64,000 nt of DNA, taken from assembly GCA_946617655.1 (NCBI GenBank), contig CAMOKL010000002.1, positions 62,001-126,000 on the forward strand. The letters run 5' to 3'. Below, in pieces: positions 44,140 to 51,700 of this stretch (the first letter of the stretch is position 1; every line of letters starts with the position of its first letter). The notes beneath the pieces are model-generated. The model was not told the origin of the DNA. It did not search any database and was given only the letters and a program-made list of their open reading frames with translations. This stretch comes from Anaeroplasma sp902783745 (GTDB taxonomy: Bacteria > Bacillota_I > Bacilli_A > Acholeplasmatales > Anaeroplasmataceae). Position numbers and translations under genes: made by a program.

Positions 44140-45402
44140 TTAATCCACCATTACAGGGTTATATGTTTCACTCTTTGGAAGACCATATTTATCTAAAGCC
44201 TCGATAAATGGATCTGGGTCAAATTCTTCTACATTATGAACACCAATACTATTCCATTTACCTAAAAGAATCATTAATGCACCACACATTGCAGGTACAC
44301 CTGTTGTATATGATATAGCTTGGCTTCCAACCTCACTATAAGATTCTTGATGGTCACAAACATTATAAATATAATATTTCTTTTCCTTACCATCCTTTAC
44401 ACCCTTAAATATACAACCAATATTAGTCTTACCAACTGTTCTTTCACCTAATGATGCAGGATCTGGTAATAATGCCTTTAAAAATTGAATTGGTACAATT
44501 TCTTTTCCCTCATAATTAATAGGTGTTGTTGATAACATTCCAACATCTTCTAAGCATCTCATATGCTCTAAATAGCTCTTGCCAAAAGTCATATAGAATC
44601 TAATTCTTTTTACTTCTGGGAAGTTTTTAGCAATAGATTCAATTTCTTCATGGTGTAATAAATACATATCTTTCATACCTACACCATCGAAATTATATTC
44701 TCTTTTAACTGACATTGCTTCTAATGTATGCCACTTTCCATCTTCAAAATATGCAGCAGGTGCTGAAACCTCTCTTAGGTTTATTTCTGGATTAAAGTTT
44801 GTTGCAAACTTATATCCATGATCTCCACCATTACAATCTAGGATATCAATAGTATCTATTCTATCAAATTCATGCTTCTTAGCATACGCAACATAGGCTT
44901 GTGTTACACCTGGGTCAAATCCACAGCCTAATAATCCTATAATACCTGCCTCACGGAATTTTTTATCATATCCCCACTGGTAAGATGCGTAATCAAAATA
45001 TGCATGGAATCCTTTTTCTTTTACACGCTTTTCGTAAACCTTTCTCCATTCTTCTTCTAAGACATTTTCAGGTTCATATGCAGCAGTATCAATATAATGT
45101 ACCTTACATTTAATACAAGCGTCCATAATAACTAAGTTATGGTATGGCATTCCACAATGAATAACAAGCTCTGGCTTATATTCATCAAATAACGCAACTA
45201 CCTCATCTAGGTTATTTGCGTCAATCTTTCTTGTGGTAATTTTTGTTTTTGTTGTTGGTTGAAGCTTTTCCTTTAACGCAACACATTTTGAAATTGTACG
45301 AGATGCAATGCATAATTCAGTAAAAATATTATCTAATTGACAGCATTTTGCAATCGCAACTTGTGCAACACCTCCACAACCAATTACAACAACTCTAGAC
45401 AT
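44140..45402 (-). CDS. Carboxynorspermidine/carboxyspermidine synthase (saccharopine dehydrogenase family)
   Basis: The 420-residue protein opens with SRVVVIGCGGVAQVAIAKC (Rossmann NAD(P)H site) and continues with VIHCGMPYHNLVIMDAC, YIDTAAYEPEN and GLLGCGFDPGVTQAYVAYA. It reductively condenses aspartate beta-semialdehyde with a diamine to the carboxy-triamine that the next enzyme decarboxylates. Strong AAAGGAGG site. It is first in a two-gene operon behind a 290-nt structured leader ending in a terminator. That arrangement implies attenuation control, perhaps by polyamine or precursor level (inference). Confidence 0.93.
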   Translation of the reverse strand: MSRVVVIGCGGVAQVAIAKCCQLDNIFTELCIASRTISKCVALKEKLQPTTKTKITTRKIDANNLDEVVALFDEYKPELVIHCGMPYHNLVIMDACIKCKVHYIDTAAYEPENVLEEEWRKVYEKRVKEKGFHAYFDYASYQWGYDKKFREAGIIGLLGCGFDPGVTQAYVAYAKKHEFDRIDTIDILDCNGGDHGYKFATNFNPEINLREVSAPAAYFEDGKWHTLEAMSVKREYNFDGVGMKDMYLLHHEEIESIAKNFPEVKRIRFYMTFGKSYLEHMRCLEDVGMLSTTPINYEGKEIVPIQFLKALLPDPASLGERTVGKTNIGCIFKGVKDGKEKKYYIYNVCDHQESYSEVGSQAISYTTGVPAMCGALMILLGKWNSIGVHNVEEFDPDPFIEALDKYGLPKSETYNPVMVD

Positions 45403-45695
45403 AATAAAATCCTCCTTTAACAGTTTATAAAATAAAAAAACTAGCTATGCAATCTGTATAGCTAGTGAAATAACATAATAATAAATTCTTAAAATTACAT
45501 ATTTTAGGAATTATAACCAGAGTCTATATAGTAACATACTTTTACTACTCTTATTGACCTTTCACAAGTGGCACAGATGTGCATTTAATGGTTGTTAAAA
45601 AGTAACCAGCTTATAAAATAATGAGTACTTAAACTCAATCAATAATGTGATAAAATAATCACCATCAACTCTTGGTTGACCTGTTGAAATTCAAC
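45403..45695 (-). promoter_or_regulatory. Long multi-hairpin leader of the carboxynorspermidine operon, candidate riboswitch
   Basis: From the predicted start near 45695, minus-strand hairpins lie at 45665-45679, 45647-45662, 45623-45636, 45590-45607, 45571-45582 and 45519-45551. The last is AGAGT-AGTAA/TTACT-ACTCT with a 6-nt bulge. An AT-rich stem follows, then an intrinsic terminator (45434-45466). The element AGGTCAA-(C)YAAGAGT occurs twice, at 45668-45682 and 45547-45560, each ahead of a hairpin, suggesting two related modules. The sequence does not match lysine, T-box, SAM, TPP, FMN, glycine, cobalamin or THF signatures I know. Confidence 0.6.
45434..45466 (-). terminator. Leader terminator before the carboxynorspermidine synthase gene
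   Basis: ACTAGCTAT and ATAGCTAGT form a perfect 9-bp stem with a 9-nt loop, followed on the minus strand by TTTTTTT. It lies 31 nt upstream of the start codon, where readthrough would be regulated. Confidence 0.85.
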
Positions 45696-45701
45696 ATAAT
45701 A

Positions 45702-45730
45702 ATTTTACCATTATTAGCCTTTTAAGTCAA
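45702..45730 (-). promoter_or_regulatory. Promoter of the carboxynorspermidine operon
   Basis: TTGACT (45725-45730), a 17-nt spacer and TAAAAT (45702-45707) with a TGG extension give a strong predicted promoter and place the RNA start near 45695. Confidence 0.78.
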
Positions 45731-45776
45731 ATAATAAAAATGGAAAAAGTATATAAAAAATTAAACTGTAAATTAA

Positions 45777-45823
45777 AATAAGATGTGATACTACTCCAAA
45801 ATGAAGTAAAACCACATCTTATT
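45777..45823 (-). terminator. Terminator of the S41-like lipoprotein gene
   Basis: AATAAGATGTG (45777-45787) and CACATCTTATT (45813-45823) form an 11-bp stem with an inner weak helix. TTTTAATTT follows on the minus strand. Confidence 0.75.
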
Positions 45824-45828
45824 AATAA

Positions 45829-47982
45829 CTAATTTGTTTTTACCAAAGAATCAATTTTCTTTGTTAAATTTTCATAATCATACCATAAGGCTTTTTCAAT
45901 TTCATAGTCTACAGGTACACCATTTTCAATAGTTTTATAAGTATCTCCATCCTTATAAAATACACCAAATTGACCTGATGTTTTATATACTAATCCAGAT
46001 CCATCTACAAATGTTGTAATAGGAGATGCACCACCAGCGCCTGCCATTCCTATGATTTTAACATTAGTTCCCTTAACCATTGCAGGTAAAGATGAGCCAC
46101 ATGAGAATGAAGCATCACTTGTAAATAAGAAGAAATTATATTTATCAGCAAATGTTACACCATATGTACCATCTCCATAGAAGTCAGCTTCATAATGATA
46201 TTCAACTACTTGTCCTGTTCTAATATCACCAACACATAACTTAGGATCTTTAGTCATTATACAAGAAACATATGGTAAGACTGTCATATCTCCACCAGTG
46301 TTTGCAGTAATATCAACTACGATATTTTTTATTTTAACTGAATTAGATTCTTCTTTATTATATGCTTCTATTTTTAGCATACATGCTGCCATATAACCAC
46401 ATGTATCTTTCGTTCTTAAATCTTCAATGTCTGAATCTGCTGAATAGCTCTTAAAATTAGAAGGAATTCCATATGATGAAACAAAATTATCAAATGATAA
46501 ATAAGCTGTATCTCCAACTATTTTCATTGCTTCAGAATTGAAATCATGATTATTATATCTTTTTGAATAATAATTATTTGCTTTTCCCAATACTTCAGAA
46601 GTACGAATAAATTTATATTTGTCATTTAAAATAGTAATTTGAGTATTACCAGGATAATCGAATATTGGCAATGAAACTAATCCAGTATGACCGTCATCAA
46701 TAACAGTATTTAAAAATTTAGCCATTGCATCTTCATATGTTCTTATATCCTTTGATTTAAGATTTTCTTTATAACCACCATCTGTAAAAAATTTATCAAA
46801 TGAAGATATTTTTTTAGCTTCTTTTACTGAATATAATTTATCAAAAGATAAGCATAATAAATTATAAGTAAAATCAGCTAATTCTTGACTTCTTTCTTTT
46901 TTTGCAAATCTATTTTCACCTAAGTAAATAACAAGCTTTCTTTCAAATGATTCCTCTGATGCTTTTATAGGATTATCTTTATCAGTTTTTAATAAATACA
47001 TAGTTAAATAATCATTTTTTTCAACATATTTAATTGTTGTAATTTTGTTTTCTATATCAACTGCTTCAGTATTAGTTTCGGAATTAAGAATAGCTCCATA
47101 GCCATTATTATATAATGCAAAATAAGTTTTATTTGCTTTTAATGGATTACCATCCATATCAACACTTTCATAAGTATATTTTTGACCAGATAACGCATTA
47201 ATCTTTTTATATGTTGTTGAAGCTTTATATCCACCATCTATATATCCATATTCAAATAATCCATTACCTGAATAACAAAGTGATGTTATATCAGTTTGTT
47301 GATATGAATTAGGATCTTTGAAAAAATCTTTACCATTAAATACATATGGAACTAAGCTTGATGGCTGAAGTATTGCATAAAATACATCATATGGAATATA
47401 AATTGTATCATTTTCCTCATACATCTTAATGTTATATTCATCTAAAGATATTTTACCTTCATCTTTTCCTACTGTCCCCACTTTTGTTGCTGAAGAGCTT
47501 TTGATAACAACACCTGATGTAAGACAATAATCATGTCCTATTTTGTTATCTGAGGAGTCTGATAATAATGAAGGATTTTTAAATGATATTTCATTATTTT
47601 TAGTATCAAATTTTATATATGAGTCTTCGTTAGAAGTCTTCGTTAATGTAACTGTACTTGCTTCCTTTTTAACATTGACATTAACATCTGCCATAGTACT
47701 AATCATTGCTTTTAAATCATTACTATCTATATATGGAACATCTCCATATGATTTAGCTTTATAAGTAGTAAAATTCACTGAATTATCAATATCTACAATA
47801 TCTTTAAACATGTAGCTTTTAGAATTTAAAATAGATATATTTTCACCACTTACTGGTTTCGTTACAGTATTAGATGTAATTATAGTAGAAGTATTATTAT
47901 TATTTGAATTATTATTTGAACAGCCAACTATAGTTAATGAAAAAAGACAAATAGGTAATAGATAAATTTTATTTAATTTCAT
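45829..47982 (-). CDS. Large lipoprotein with C-terminal S41 peptidase-like domain
   Basis: The 717-residue protein has a lipoprotein signal ending LTIVGCS, followed by an Asn/Ser/Thr-rich linker. Residues ~50-230 contain a stalk-like region (GDVPYIDSNDLKAMI) resembling copper-amine-oxidase-N-type domains. Residues ~390-680 form a C-terminal-processing-peptidase (S41)-like core: DDGHTGLVSLP, VDITANTGGDMTVLP and FTSDASFSCGSSLPAMV, where a Ser would be the nucleophile. VDGSGLVYKTSGQFGVF follows. The usual PDZ domain is not evident. It is surface-anchored, likely acting on a cell-wall or extracellular peptide; activity is inferred. Confidence 0.75.
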   Translation of the reverse strand: MKLNKIYLLPICLFSLTIVGCSNNNSNNNNTSTIITSNTVTKPVSGENISILNSKSYMFKDIVDIDNSVNFTTYKAKSYGDVPYIDSNDLKAMISTMADVNVNVKKEASTVTLTKTSNEDSYIKFDTKNNEISFKNPSLLSDSSDNKIGHDYCLTSGVVIKSSSATKVGTVGKDEGKISLDEYNIKMYEENDTIYIPYDVFYAILQPSSLVPYVFNGKDFFKDPNSYQQTDITSLCYSGNGLFEYGYIDGGYKASTTYKKINALSGQKYTYESVDMDGNPLKANKTYFALYNNGYGAILNSETNTEAVDIENKITTIKYVEKNDYLTMYLLKTDKDNPIKASEESFERKLVIYLGENRFAKKERSQELADFTYNLLCLSFDKLYSVKEAKKISSFDKFFTDGGYKENLKSKDIRTYEDAMAKFLNTVIDDGHTGLVSLPIFDYPGNTQITILNDKYKFIRTSEVLGKANNYYSKRYNNHDFNSEAMKIVGDTAYLSFDNFVSSYGIPSNFKSYSADSDIEDLRTKDTCGYMAACMLKIEAYNKEESNSVKIKNIVVDITANTGGDMTVLPYVSCIMTKDPKLCVGDIRTGQVVEYHYEADFYGDGTYGVTFADKYNFFLFTSDASFSCGSSLPAMVKGTNVKIIGMAGAGGASPITTFVDGSGLVYKTSGQFGVFYKDGDTYKTIENGVPVDYEIEKALWYDYENLTKKIDSLVKTN

Positions 47983-48005
47983 TATGCTTCCTCCTCATCG
48001 TATTA

Positions 48006-48034
48006 TTTATAATATGGTAACATATTATGTGCAA
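48006..48034 (-). promoter_or_regulatory. Promoter of the S41-like lipoprotein gene
   Basis: TTGCAC (48029-48034), a 17-nt spacer and TATAAA (48006-48011) lie just upstream of GAGGAGG. The -35 region lies within a direct repeat TTTTTGTTGCA x2. Confidence 0.65.
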
Positions 48035-48042
48035 CAAAAATG

Positions 48043-48075
48043 CAACAAAAAAGCTTGATAAACTACCAAGCTTTT
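48043..48075 (-). terminator. Terminator of the monooxygenase-like gene
   Basis: AAAAGCTTG (48049-48057) and CAAGCTTTT (48067-48075) form a 9-bp stem, followed by TTTTTTG on the minus strand. Confidence 0.82.
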
Positions 48076-48094
48076 CAAAATATATTAATTTAAA

Positions 48095-48394
48095 TTATAT
48101 TTGTTGAATTATAAATTTTTCTCTTTTTGATGAAACACATCTATATTTTTTCTTTAATTCCATCGCAAGTATAAAATGTGGCATTTTATGATGGGGCTTT
48201 TTAACTTCTTCATTTTCCCATGCTTCAATTAAATAAAGACTTAAATCATCATCCGTCTTTATTACATATTCATATCTAAGACAACCAATTTCATTTTGGC
48301 TACACTCTTCTATTTTGTTTTTCTTAGCTTCAGCTAAGAACAAATCTCTTTCTTCTTTCGTTATAAATTGATAAGTTATAATTTGTAATTCCAT
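48095..48394 (-). CDS. Antibiotic-biosynthesis-monooxygenase (ABM) domain protein, YgiN-like
   Basis: The 99-residue protein fits a single ABM ferredoxin-like fold: ITYQFITKEERDLFLAEAKKN, NEIGCLRYEYVI and LYLIEAWENEE, followed by HHKMPHF. Members are cofactor-free quinol oxygenases or related small enzymes acting as dimers. It lies divergent from a LysR gene that may control it, and its upstream region is structured (48434-48529). Confidence 0.78.
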   Translation of the reverse strand: MELQIITYQFITKEERDLFLAEAKKNKIEECSQNEIGCLRYEYVIKTDDDLSLYLIEAWENEEVKKPHHKMPHFILAMELKKKYRCVSSKREKFIIQQI

Positions 48395-48433
48395 ATAATC
48401 ACCCTAAGGTTATTATATAATATTTTAAGGTAT

Positions 48434-48529
48434 GAAAAAAAGGTATAAGAAATTTTTATAGATCTTTAAGGAGAAATCTTTTAAAAAAATGAGTCTTTCT
48501 TATACCTATTTGGGGATTAGGGAGTCCCC
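48434..48529 (-). promoter_or_regulatory. Structured region upstream of the ABM gene with long-range terminator
   Basis: On the minus strand a GGGGA-TCCCC hairpin (48512-48529) is followed by a 12-bp stem between 48496-48507 and 48441-48452 around a 43-nt loop, then TTTTTTT (48434-48440). A terminator ahead of the gene at 48394 implies attenuation or a small independent RNA. The GC-rich patch at 48512-48540 stands out from the AT-rich surroundings. No known RNA class is recognised. Confidence 0.5.
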
Positions 48530-48609
48530 CTTGCCGCGATAAACATAAATTGGTTATGAGTTTATCTAGTTTAACAAATATAATATCCTCTCTCTTAGAA
48601 ATAATATCT

Positions 48610-48680
48610 GTAAACACTTTTAGTTTACTTTTATTTCACTATAATGTAAAATAATTATATATTAAGTCACTATAACTTAA
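48610..48680. promoter_or_regulatory. Divergent control region of the LysR gene
   Basis: TATAAT (48640-48645) serves the LysR gene. TTAAGT-N7-ACTTAA (48662-48680) is a LysR-type inverted repeat. TCACTATAA occurs at 48636-48644 and 48667-48675, 31 bp apart (about three turns). GTAAAC-N7-GTTTAC (48610-48628) is a further palindrome. The rest of 48395-48705 holds the structured region above and no convincing gene. Confidence 0.5.
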
Positions 48681-48705
48681 AGTAATAGTGAGAAAGTGTG
48701 TATAA

Positions 48706-49566
48706 ATGCTAGATATTAATTTACTTGAAACTTTAGTTACATTTGAAGAATGTCAAACTTTATCTAAAACTGCTGAATCATTATATATTTCTCAGCCTGC
48801 ACTTACTAAACAAATGAGAAAGCTTGAATCTGACTTAGGTGTTATTTTATTTATAAGAAAGAAAAATCATATTGAATTAAATGAAACAGGTAAGTTTGCG
48901 GCAAAATATGCCAAAAGAATCCTTTCAAACATTAATGAATTCCAAAACAATGTAATCAAATATGAACAATCCCTAACTGGATTTAGTGTTGCGTTTTGTA
49001 GTGAAATACCAGAATTTATATTATCACCTATAATTGATGATGAATTCCCTAATTATAGAATTAATAAAGTAATGGATGATGATAAAGATTTTTATAATCT
49101 ATTAGATAAAAGAGTCCATCAATTAATAGTTACACATATTAAACCTCAAGATAATAATAAATATTATTATAAAAAATGTGGTCATGAGACATTATATTTA
49201 TCAGTACCAAAAAACCACATATTATCTCAACGTATTGATATAGGATTAAAGGAATTAGAAAAGGTTTCAGTATTAACTTATACAAAGATGGGATTTTGGA
49301 ACCAATGGGATAATATAAAATTCCAAAAAATACATCATCTTATACAAACAGACCATTCTACATATGCTGAATTAATTCAAACAACATCATACCCATGTTT
49401 TATAACAAGCTACTTTGTAAGAAGAGGTATTCAGCTTCCTAAAAGAATTGATATTAAAATTAAAGATAGTGAATTTAATTGTACATATTATTTAGTATGC
49501 TTAAAAATTGATAAAGAAAAGTTTGAAAAAATATTTAATAAAATAGATGAAAATACAGTATCATAA
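48706..49566 (+). CDS. LysR-family transcriptional regulator
   Basis: The 286-residue protein begins LDINLLETLVTFEECQTLSK, then AESLYISQPALTKQMRKLES, the winged HTH of LysR regulators, and LGVILFIRKKNHIELNETG. The substrate-binding domain (~90-286) is divergent, with acidic and His residues but no recognisable ligand motif. It is transcribed away from the ABM-domain gene. Autoregulation at 48662-48680 is likely by family habit. Confidence 0.88.
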   Translation: MLDINLLETLVTFEECQTLSKTAESLYISQPALTKQMRKLESDLGVILFIRKKNHIELNETGKFAAKYAKRILSNINEFQNNVIKYEQSLTGFSVAFCSEIPEFILSPIIDDEFPNYRINKVMDDDKDFYNLLDKRVHQLIVTHIKPQDNNKYYYKKCGHETLYLSVPKNHILSQRIDIGLKELEKVSVLTYTKMGFWNQWDNIKFQKIHHLIQTDHSTYAELIQTTSYPCFITSYFVRRGIQLPKRIDIKIKDSEFNCTYYLVCLKIDKEKFEKIFNKIDENTVS

Positions 49567-49568
49567 AA

Positions 49569-49600
49569 AATGATGTATAGCAGGAAAGCTATACATCATT
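49569..49600. terminator. Bidirectional terminator overlapping the 3' end of the LOG-family gene
   Basis: AATGATGTATAGC and GCTATACATCATT form a 13-bp stem. The minus-strand stop codon at 49589 falls in the stem. Confidence 0.88.
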
Positions 49601-50143
49601 TTCTTTAATATAGTTATTTATATAATTTTTTATATCTTCAAAAGTATCTAAGAAACAAATATTTAAAAGTCTTTCCTCACTACATAGATTCTTTTCAATC
49701 ATTTTTAATAATAATGTTCTTAATCCTTCATAAAATCCATTTAAATTAAAGATAATACATGGCTTATGAAGTTCATTTAAAGAAACTAAAGAAATAATTT
49801 CTGATATTTCTTCTAAAGTACCTGTACCACCAGGGAATGCGATAAACGCATCTCCTAATTCAATCATTTTACTTCTTCTTTCAGAAATATTTTTAGTAAC
49901 AATTAATTGATCTAAATCATCGCGTTGATATTCCATTTCAACGAAGCTTTCAGGTTCAACACCTATAACCTTACCACCCGCATCAATCACAAGTCCCGCA
50001 AGTAAGCCCATTAATCCTGTAGATGAACCACCATAAATTAATGTATGTCCTTCTTCGCCAATGAAATAGCCTAATTTCGCAAGGTTTTCTAACATATTTC
50101 TATCTCTTATTCTAGAAGCACCTAAATATACTGTTATTTTCAT
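49589..50143 (-). CDS. LOG-family (TIGR00730) nucleotide-phosphoribohydrolase-like protein
   Basis: The 184-residue Rossmann-like protein has ITVYLGASRIRDRN, TLIYGGSSTGLMGLLA and the diagnostic AFIAFPGGTGTLEEI. These lysine-decarboxylase-like proteins are mostly cytokinin-activating type phosphoribohydrolases acting on nucleoside monophosphates. Bacterial roles are poorly defined. Own extended -10 promoter at 50204. Confidence 0.88.
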   Translation of the reverse strand: MKITVYLGASRIRDRNMLENLAKLGYFIGEEGHTLIYGGSSTGLMGLLAGLVIDAGGKVIGVEPESFVEMEYQRDDLDQLIVTKNISERRSKMIELGDAFIAFPGGTGTLEEISEIISLVSLNELHKPCIIFNLNGFYEGLRTLLLKMIEKNLCSEERLLNICFLDTFEDIKNYINNYIKENDV

Positions 50144-50203
50144 AAAATCACCACCTTAATGGCTAATATATTTTTAAATTTAATATAGATATATCTTAAT
50201 TAG

Positions 50204-50212
50204 ATTATATCA
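50204..50212 (-). promoter_or_regulatory. Extended -10 promoter of the LOG-family gene
   Basis: The minus strand reads ATATGATATAAT, about 60 nt before the start at 50143. Confidence 0.5.
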
Positions 50213-50239
50213 TATATATTTAAAACCAAAAGTATTATA

Positions 50240-51700
50240 TTAATCTTTAAATAAATTATTATATAAATCTAAGCCATAAGATGTCTTTAATGGTAATTCT
50301 TCTTTAAGCTTAAAGCTTCTCTTACCATCACTTATACGTTCCGCTCTTAAGAAATATACATCATCATTATACTTTTCTTTAATAAGCATAGCTAAATCAT
50401 ACATATGAGTAACTAATATAACCTTAACACCTGAATCTATTAACGCAGATATTATCTCAAATCCTATCTTAGAGCCTTCATGTTCGCTTGTTGATTGGAA
50501 TGATTCATTAAGTAATATTAATGAACCTTTCTTTAATGATTGAAGCATTATCTTAAATCGTCTTAATTCATCATCAAATTTACCTGACTCAAGCTTTTTA
50601 TCTTCTTCCTTATCAAAATGAGTAAATAATGATTTAATTATAGGAAGTGATAAGGATTTAGCATTTACAAATAAACCAGACTGCATCAACAAATAAGCTT
50701 GACCTAAGCTTCTTATATATGTTGTTTTACCACCTTGGTTTGCGCCGGTAATAACCATAATTTTAAAAGATGAAGCATGACTATTTCCTACGGCAACACT
50801 TCCTTTTTTCAAAGTAATTGCTGCATCATATAAATCGTCATACCTAAATTCATTTGTTAATTCTGGCATTACTGTATTACAACCCAAGCTTAAAAGCTTA
50901 TCTTCTAAATTCATACCAGCAATATAAAAGCCTAATTCTTTAGCTAAATCATCAAAATATTCTTTTATACTTAGCGCTGCACAAGAAAAATCATAAGATA
51001 TTTTTTTATAAGCTAAATCATTTTTTATATCTAATTCATGAATAAGTAAGTTATTCATAGATTGGAAATAAATTCTTAAAGCCTTCTTCCATCTTCTTTT
51101 ATCTTCTTTATCATAATATGTAGATTTTAATAGTCCATATTCATTAAATGACATAGTATCACTTAATGAAGAATTTACCATTACACCCTTACTTGGGTCT
51201 AATGCTTCTAACGTATTTTTAAGTTTTAATATATTTTCTTTAGAAAATGTTTCTAACACATCATTTCTAAAATTAATTAAGCCTTCACTTGTTATATCCT
51301 TATATTGATAAACTAATCCTCTTATATAATCAATTTGATCTACTAAATAAGTTAATATTGATTGTGAAGTTACAATTGATTGATGTACTGAATCAGAAAT
51401 AATACCGAATGGATATTTACTTCTTAAATCTAAGATTACATGTCTTGTGTGAGTATATAAATCTTTTGTAATTTGCTTATATTTTTTTAAATCTTTATAT
51501 ATATCCTGTCTATATTTTATATCATCAATATTATCTAGGTGATGTAGTAAAATTTTTGGGAATGTTCTTTCTAAAAATGGATCATCTTTTGCGGCAGCCT
51601 TAAATAATTCATTTAATTCTAAATCAGATATTACTTCTAAATCTTTATTAGATAATTCACTAATATCATATAATCCCTTTTTAAGTAAATTAATCTTCAT
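50240..51700 (-). CDS. MutS-like ATPase, second of a tandem pair
   Basis: Start at ATG 51700 (after GGGGTGAG) gives 486 residues. It contains helical core/lever regions (~50-320) and a MutS domain V ATPase: Walker A TGANQGGKTTYIRSLGQ (~335), the HFDKEEDKKLESGKFDDELRR switch, Walker B SLILLNESFQSTS and VILVTHMYDLA. Mismatch-binding and connector domains (MutS I-II) and the MutS2 Smr domain are absent. Walker B has Asn where MutS has Asp. It overlaps the upstream paralogue by 11 nt. Likely a heterodimer partner (inference). Confidence 0.78.
   Translation of the reverse strand: MKINLLKKGLYDISELSNKDLEVISDLELNELFKAAAKDDPFLERTFPKILLHHLDNIDDIKYRQDIYKDLKKYKQITKDLYTHTRHVILDLRSKYPFGIISDSVHQSIVTSQSILTYLVDQIDYIRGLVYQYKDITSEGLINFRNDVLETFSKENILKLKNTLEALDPSKGVMVNSSLSDTMSFNEYGLLKSTYYDKEDKRRWKKALRIYFQSMNNLLIHELDIKNDLAYKKISYDFSCAALSIKEYFDDLAKELGFYIAGMNLEDKLLSLGCNTVMPELTNEFRYDDLYDAAITLKKGSVAVGNSHASSFKIMVITGANQGGKTTYIRSLGQAYLLMQSGLFVNAKSLSLPIIKSLFTHFDKEEDKKLESGKFDDELRRFKIMLQSLKKGSLILLNESFQSTSEHEGSKIGFEIISALIDSGVKVILVTHMYDLAMLIKEKYNDDVYFLRAERISDGKRSFKLKEELPLKTSYGLDLYNNLFKD

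Noticed and set aside
45403..45695. Lysine riboswitch or T-box in the norspermidine leader
   Set aside because: Short matches (AAGAGTAGT, TGTGAAAGG) occur but the conserved order of lysine-riboswitch blocks and the T-box UGGN region are absent.
48489..48542. 17-residue plus-strand frame (MSLSYTYLGIRESPLPR) in the structured ABM leader
   Set aside because: The AAGGAG before it is about 15 nt from the ATG and the frame coincides with hairpin sequences; kept only as part of the unexplained element.
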